Source: Chitinophagaceae bacterium
Lineage (GTDB): Bacteria > Bacteroidota > Bacteroidia > Chitinophagales > Chitinophagaceae
DNA length: 53,987 nucleotides
Direction of reading: 5' to 3'
Assembly (NCBI GenBank): GCA_020437365.1
Contig: JAGQWM010000014.1
Span: 1 to 53,987 of the forward strand
Shown one piece after another: positions 50,332 through 53,987 of this stretch. A program made the translations under genes and the position numbers. Every line of letters begins with the position of its first letter. Position 1 is the stretch's first letter. The notes under the pieces were generated by a model, which made no database searches, was not told the DNA's origin, and worked only from the letters and a program-made list of their open reading frames with translations.

Positions 50332-51795
50332 ATGAATGAAGCTGTCAGGGAATTACAACCCATTACTTTATGGAACTATTTTGCCGACCTGAATGCCGTA
50401 CCAAGGCCATCCAAAAAAGAAGAAAGAGCTATACAGTTTATCCAAACTTTTGGCGAAGGATTGGGATTACCTACCGAAATTGATAAGGTCGGGAATGTTG
50501 TAATCAGGAAACCCGCCACAAAAGGATATGAAAATAAAGCCACAGTTGTTTTGCAAAGTCACCTCGATATGGTACATCAGAAAAATGCAGACGTCGATTT
50601 TGATTTTGCAACCCAAGGTATTCAAATGCAAGTAGATGGCGATTGGGTCAAAGCCAAGGGAACAACCTTGGGTGCCGATAATGGCATTGGCGTAGCCACT
50701 ATCATGGCCATTCTCGTATCCACCGATATTGAACATCCGCCACTGGAAGCCCTTTTTACCATAGATGAAGAAACCGGTATGACCGGCGCCAAAGGATTGT
50801 CAGCCGATTTACTGAAAGGAAAATATTTACTCAATCTCGATACGGAAGATGATTACGAATTAACCATTGGTTGTGCCGGCGGCATTGACGTTACTTGCAG
50901 TGGGCAATACGAATCAAAAAAAGCAAATGATGTTCAATTTTATCAGTTGATGATAAAAGGTTTAACCGGTGGGCATTCCGGCATGGAAATTCAAAAAGGC
51001 CTGGCCAATGTCAACAAACTGATGAATCGATTGCTGGTTGAATTGAGTAGAGAAATAAAAATAGACATCAGTTGTATCAACGGTGGCGGCTTGCGCAATG
51101 CTATTCCCCGTGAGTCGGTGGCCATTATTGCCACTGCATCTGCTATGGAAGATTCATTAAAAAATGCTGTAAAGAAATGGGAAGATATCTTCAAGAAAGA
51201 ATATGCATTTACAGATAAAAATCTGCAAGTGGCATTGGTACCACACACGAAACAGGAATCTTTGTTGGAGGATCAATTCAGGGAAAATTTATTACAGGCT
51301 TTGTATGCTTGTCCTAACGGTATTTACCGAATGAATCCGCGGATAAACGAATTGGTGCAAACGTCCAATAATATTGCCAAAGTAACTGTGCAGGATGGAA
51401 ATTTCTCAATAGGTTGCCTGGGCAGAAGTTCGGTGGATTCCGAAAAAATGGATTTGGTCAATGCCATTCGGGCAGCGTTTGCCGGTTTAAAGGGAACTAT
51501 TGAATTGTCAGGAGAGTATCCGGGCTGGGAGCCCAAACCCGATGCATCCATCGTTACTATCATGCGCAATTTGTATGAAGAATTATTTAAAGAAAAACCA
51601 CTGGTCGATGCCGTACATGCCGGTTTGGAATGTGGCATCATTGGTACGCATTACCCCGATATGGAAATGATTTCTTTCGGCCCCAATATTTATGGCGCAC
51701 ATTCTCCCGATGAAAAAGTGCAAATCAGTTCGGTACAAAAATTCTGGAAATATTTATTGGAAGTTTTAAAAAGAATCCCGGAGGCAAAATCCTAA
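50332..51795 (+). CDS. pepD: Aminoacyl-histidine dipeptidase PepD (M20C)
   Basis: 487 residues, a cytosolic zinc dipeptidase of the carnosinase/PepD group. Metal-binding residues: His77 and Asp79 in LQSHLDMV, Asp116 in LGADNGIGV, and Glu146-Glu147 in TIDEETGMTGA, with CGIIGTHYPDMEMISFGP late in the sequence. GLTGGHSGMEI marks the lid domain. The ATG at 50332 is used; a TTG three codons earlier is possible. Convergent with a small exported gene, 1 nt apart. Confidence 0.95.
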   Translation: MNEAVRELQPITLWNYFADLNAVPRPSKKEERAIQFIQTFGEGLGLPTEIDKVGNVVIRKPATKGYENKATVVLQSHLDMVHQKNADVDFDFATQGIQMQVDGDWVKAKGTTLGADNGIGVATIMAILVSTDIEHPPLEALFTIDEETGMTGAKGLSADLLKGKYLLNLDTEDDYELTIGCAGGIDVTCSGQYESKKANDVQFYQLMIKGLTGGHSGMEIQKGLANVNKLMNRLLVELSREIKIDISCINGGGLRNAIPRESVAIIATASAMEDSLKNAVKKWEDIFKKEYAFTDKNLQVALVPHTKQESLLEDQFRENLLQALYACPNGIYRMNPRINELVQTSNNIAKVTVQDGNFSIGCLGRSSVDSEKMDLVNAIRAAFAGLKGTIELSGEYPGWEPKPDASIVTIMRNLYEELFKEKPLVDAVHAGLECGIIGTHYPDMEMISFGPNIYGAHSPDEKVQISSVQKFWKYLLEVLKRIPEAKS

Positions 51796-51796
51796 G

Positions 51797-52393
51797 TTAG
51801 TTGTCATCATCCCAACTGATTTTTAGTTTTCGTCGCATCAATTCTTTTGTAGGTGTTCCATTTACATCATATTCTTTCACACCGATGAATAAAATATACA
51901 ACGGCCCATCCACGTCTTTGAAATTAATGACTTTGCCGGTAGCTACATCGTATAGTTGTTTGATGTATTTTGTACAAACAACTCGTTGGTCGCCAATGCT
52001 GACAGGATTACGACTAAAAGAATGCCAGTTCAGGCTGTCATTATAACTCCAATACGACCAGCCGGTTTCGCTGAGGTCCAGTTCTTTATTGGTATTGAAA
52101 GTATCGGTTTCTTTGAGTTCCAGTAAATTTAAATAGGAGAAATCCCGAATGGGACTATTTTCTGTATAGCGATAGACTGAATCACGAATGCTGGCAAACA
52201 CATAAACACCTTGTGCATGATCGAGTAAAACCTGTATTTTGAACTTTTTTTTCTTCAATGATAATTCGGTATCGAAATCATTTAGTTTTACTGAATTTTT
52301 CTGAACAACCCGAATGACAATATCCTTTTCCTGTGCAGAAGAAAAAAGAGGAAGGGCAATGAATAATAATAGTATTCTGCTTAGTTTATACAT
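51797..52393 (-). CDS. Exported protein of unknown function
   Basis: 198 residues with a signal peptide (LLLFIALPLFSSAQ). The mature protein is beta-rich and carries no recognised motif; repeated short strands (IVIRVVQKNSVKLNDF, KFKIQVLLDHAQGVYVF, WSYWSYNDSLNWHSF) suggest a beta-sandwich. It has its own -7 box. Stop is 1 nt from that of pepD. Confidence 0.6.
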   Translation of the reverse strand: MYKLSRILLLFIALPLFSSAQEKDIVIRVVQKNSVKLNDFDTELSLKKKKFKIQVLLDHAQGVYVFASIRDSVYRYTENSPIRDFSYLNLLELKETDTFNTNKELDLSETGWSYWSYNDSLNWHSFSRNPVSIGDQRVVCTKYIKQLYDVATGKVINFKDVDGPLYILFIGVKEYDVNGTPTKELMRRKLKISWDDDN

Positions 52394-52409
52394 GTTTTGG
52401 AATTGCTAA

Positions 52410-52417
52410 CAAATGTA
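52410..52417 (-). promoter_or_regulatory. Candidate -7 promoter box for the exported protein gene at 51797
   Basis: TACATTTG on the minus strand, 16 nt before the ATG at 52393. No clear -33 TTG. Confidence 0.45.
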
Positions 52418-52591
52418 ATATTAATCTTTCGAATGATGGTATCATCAGCCGAAAAGTTGCAATCCGTCATTGGGCAACAACTATTTTTGATTTTGTGGAG
52501 CTATATTCTGGCAAAGTCTTTGTTAAATTCTGTCAGGACTATATTTTTCCCTACATTCCATACTTAATTTTACGGACAAAATACAATACAA

Positions 52592-53143
52592 ATGAAAAGA
52601 AAAATTTTATTACCGGTATTTGCAATTACAGTCGGTCTCATCTTTGGAGCGGTGCAACAACAAGCAGCCGGACAAACAACCAAAAAAGAAAAAAGATTAG
52701 TGCGGGATTGCGATGATGCCAAAGAAGATTTTATAGAAAAAGACGGGTTAATGAAAGACCTCTTTACCAATGCGTATGGCTATGTTATTTTCCCGAATGT
52801 TGGAAAAGGAGGCATTGGAATTGGAGGAGCTGTTGGCAATGGTATCGTTTACCAGGGAGGCCAAATAATTGGAAAAGCAAAATTGACACAATTAAGTATC
52901 GGTTTTCAATTTGGCGGCCAGGCATATCGGGAAGTTATTTTTTTTGAATCCAAAGCAGTTTTGGATCGGTTCAAAGAAGATAAAATAGAATTTTCGGCGC
53001 AGGCTTCTGCCGTAGCAGTAGATGAAGGCGCTTCTGCCAATGTGAAATATAATGAAGGCGTTATGATTTTTACGCAACAGAAAGGCGGATTGATGTATGA
53101 AGCATCTATTGGCGGACAGAAATTTAATTATTCAGCGTTTTAA
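52592..53143 (+). CDS. SYLF/YSC84-domain lipid-binding protein
   Basis: 183 residues with a signal peptide (MKRKILLPVFAITVGLIFG) and a SYLF-type domain: the diagnostic YVIFPNVGKGGIGIGGAVGNG run, then GKAKLTQLSIGFQFGGQAYREVIFF and a glycine-rich end. SYLF domains bind phosphoinositides or membranes in eukaryotes; the bacterial role is not established. The protein would be periplasmic or outer-membrane associated. Followed by a terminator that overlaps the cupin gene's 3' end. Confidence 0.88.
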   Translation: MKRKILLPVFAITVGLIFGAVQQQAAGQTTKKEKRLVRDCDDAKEDFIEKDGLMKDLFTNAYGYVIFPNVGKGGIGIGGAVGNGIVYQGGQIIGKAKLTQLSIGFQFGGQAYREVIFFESKAVLDRFKEDKIEFSAQASAVAVDEGASANVKYNEGVMIFTQQKGGLMYEASIGGQKFNYSAF

Positions 53144-53167
53144 ATATTCGAACAACTAAAAAACGGG

Positions 53168-53193
53168 AAGGGGTATTTTGTTACCCCTTTTTT
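53168..53193 (+). terminator. Terminator of the SYLF gene
   Basis: AAGGGGTA (53168-53175), 6-nt loop, TACCCCTT (53182-53189) and then T. The right arm lies within the last codons of the convergent cupin gene. Confidence 0.82.
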
Positions 53194-53615
53194 CTGTCAT
53201 AAGGAATAATTTTGTCCCATTCATCTGCGGCGGAACGGGCTACAAAAGCTACTACCGGTTCGGTATCACTCATGTTAAAAACTTCATGCGGCACACCGGA
53301 TTGTATAAAAATAAAATCGCCGGCTTCATTTTCCAATGTTTTTTTTAAACCGGGCCCAAATTCATGTCGCACTTTTCCTTCCAGGATATACAGAATTACT
53401 TCAAAACCGTCATGGATATGCGCATACGCCACACCACCCGGAGGAATGGTGGCAATATTGGCAGACAAATGTTTTGAACCTACATTTTTGCCCGACATAC
53501 CTTGTTTGTAATGAATGCCATTCCAGTTTCTACGGGCACCGCCGCCACGAATTGTGAGAATGCCATCATGATCTTCTACGGCATTCAATTCGATGTTGTC
53601 ATCTACAGGTTTCAT
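53181..53615 (-). CDS. Cupin-domain protein
   Basis: About 144 residues, a single cupin. The metal-binding motif is visible as AYAHIHDGFEVILYILEG (His66, His68, Glu72) with a distal His110 in GVPHEVF. Such proteins may be metal enzymes or sugar/ligand binding proteins; the substrate cannot be told. Start: the ATG at 53615 follows the upstream gene's stop by 20 nt; a TTG at 53660 would overlap that gene. Possibly cotranscribed with the partial gene upstream. Confidence 0.82.
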   Translation of the reverse strand: MKPVDDNIELNAVEDHDGILTIRGGGARRNWNGIHYKQGMSGKNVGSKHLSANIATIPPGGVAYAHIHDGFEVILYILEGKVRHEFGPGLKKTLENEAGDFIFIQSGVPHEVFNMSDTEPVVAFVARSAADEWDKIIPYDRKKG

Positions 53616-53635
53616 ATTGTTGATTTCCTGTAAAG

Positions 53636-53987
53636 TTATTGCATCCAACTTTGTTGGCAATCATTGCAATATTCATAACTGTATTCGATTTTTACTTCGT
53701 CAATTTTATATTCTTCCGTTTTTTTAGATAGTAATCCTTTGTCATTGTAAAACAATTCCATTATGAAATTTACCTCGCCGGTATGGTCTTCATTAGTAAT
53801 TTTATTGATTTGGCCTTTATCATTATAATACCACTTCACTTTTAAAAAAGGGTCTCCGTTATTCGCTGATTCATCTTCAAGTGTGTAAATCCATTCTTCA
53901 ACAAGGCGGTTATCACCATCGTAAATAAATGTGGATTTGGAAGAAGGTTTGTCGAAACTTTTATCGGTGGGTTCGCCGGTGCTATCC
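53636..53987 (-). CDS. YD-repeat-like protein, C-terminal part (partial, runs off right edge)
   Basis: At least 116 residues of one open frame reach the window edge without a start codon I would trust; the GTG at 53839 is internal. It contains YD-like motifs (FIYDGDNRLVEEW, KWYYNDKGQINKI, ELFYNDKGLLSKK), as in RHS/YD-repeat or related beta-repeat proteins, and ends with CNDCQQSWMQ. Since only the end is visible, the size and function are unknown. The cupin gene follows 20 nt after its stop. Confidence 0.6.
   Translation of the reverse strand, partial: DSTGEPTDKSFDKPSSKSTFIYDGDNRLVEEWIYTLEDESANNGDPFLKVKWYYNDKGQINKITNEDHTGEVNFIMELFYNDKGLLSKKTEEYKIDEVKIEYSYEYCNDCQQSWMQ

Noticed and set aside
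52436..52567. 43-codon plus-strand frame before the SYLF gene
   Set aside because: No promoter box at the right place, no recognisable composition, and length compatible with chance.

Overview
The window is about 54 kb of chromosomal DNA from a member of the Bacteroidota, most likely a Chitinophagaceae-like organism (the phylum is well supported, the family is my inference). The signs are a low G+C content, very A-rich regions ahead of start codons with no Shine-Dalgarno sequences, many exact copies of the Bacteroidota -7 promoter box TAnnTTTG close to start codons, bacillithiol genes, TonB-type and OmpA-type envelope proteins, and several Bacteroidota-typical families (DUF4294-like, CFI-box, CxxxY-type CcmE). 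I see no rRNA, tRNA, transposase, integrase or CRISPR array. Most of the window is ordinary housekeeping and envelope DNA, densely packed and mostly in short operons.

Layout. 1-3.4 kb: a plus-strand operon of an M20 amidohydrolase, alanine racemase and a second fold-III PLP racemase, probably for D-amino-acid metabolism. 3.4-14 kb: minus strand, with a caspase-TPR-outer-membrane fusion protein, then a run purK - MFP - RND - TolC - purE - lipoprotein in which a tripartite efflux pump sits between the two purine genes and has its own promoter with a perfect palindrome over its -33 element. 14-21.7 kb: hpd, an L,D-transpeptidase fused to a TonB C-terminal domain, aspartate kinase, an fbp - ABC ATPase - bacillithiol-transferase-like operon, and folC. 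21.7-26.6 kb: a lone TonB-like protein and an overlapping four-gene operon (agmatinase family - membrane protein - radical SAM - EamA). 26.7-32.5 kb: fatty acid desaturase, bshB1, a DUF4294-like gene, and ccmE-ccmF for cytochrome c maturation.

32.6-35.7 kb is the most accessory-looking part: a small XRE regulator divergent from a lipoprotein with a glycine-rich linker and a C-terminal HExxH domain, followed by a small secreted companion and a small membrane protein, all AT-rich. Three stacked dyads lie between the divergent genes. This is the best candidate for an undescribed system in the window.

35.7-54 kb: acyl-CoA dehydrogenase, YggS-type PLP protein, small secreted proteins, a 51-codon lysine-rich gene, YraN, manA, a DUF6580-like membrane protein, an acyl-CoA carboxylase carboxyltransferase coupled to RNase HI, a CFI-box protein, an OmpA/TSP3 protein, an M19 dipeptidase, a class III nucleotidyl cyclase with unusual substrate-pocket residues, pepD, a SYLF protein, a cupin, and the C-terminal end of a YD-repeat-like gene that runs off the right edge.
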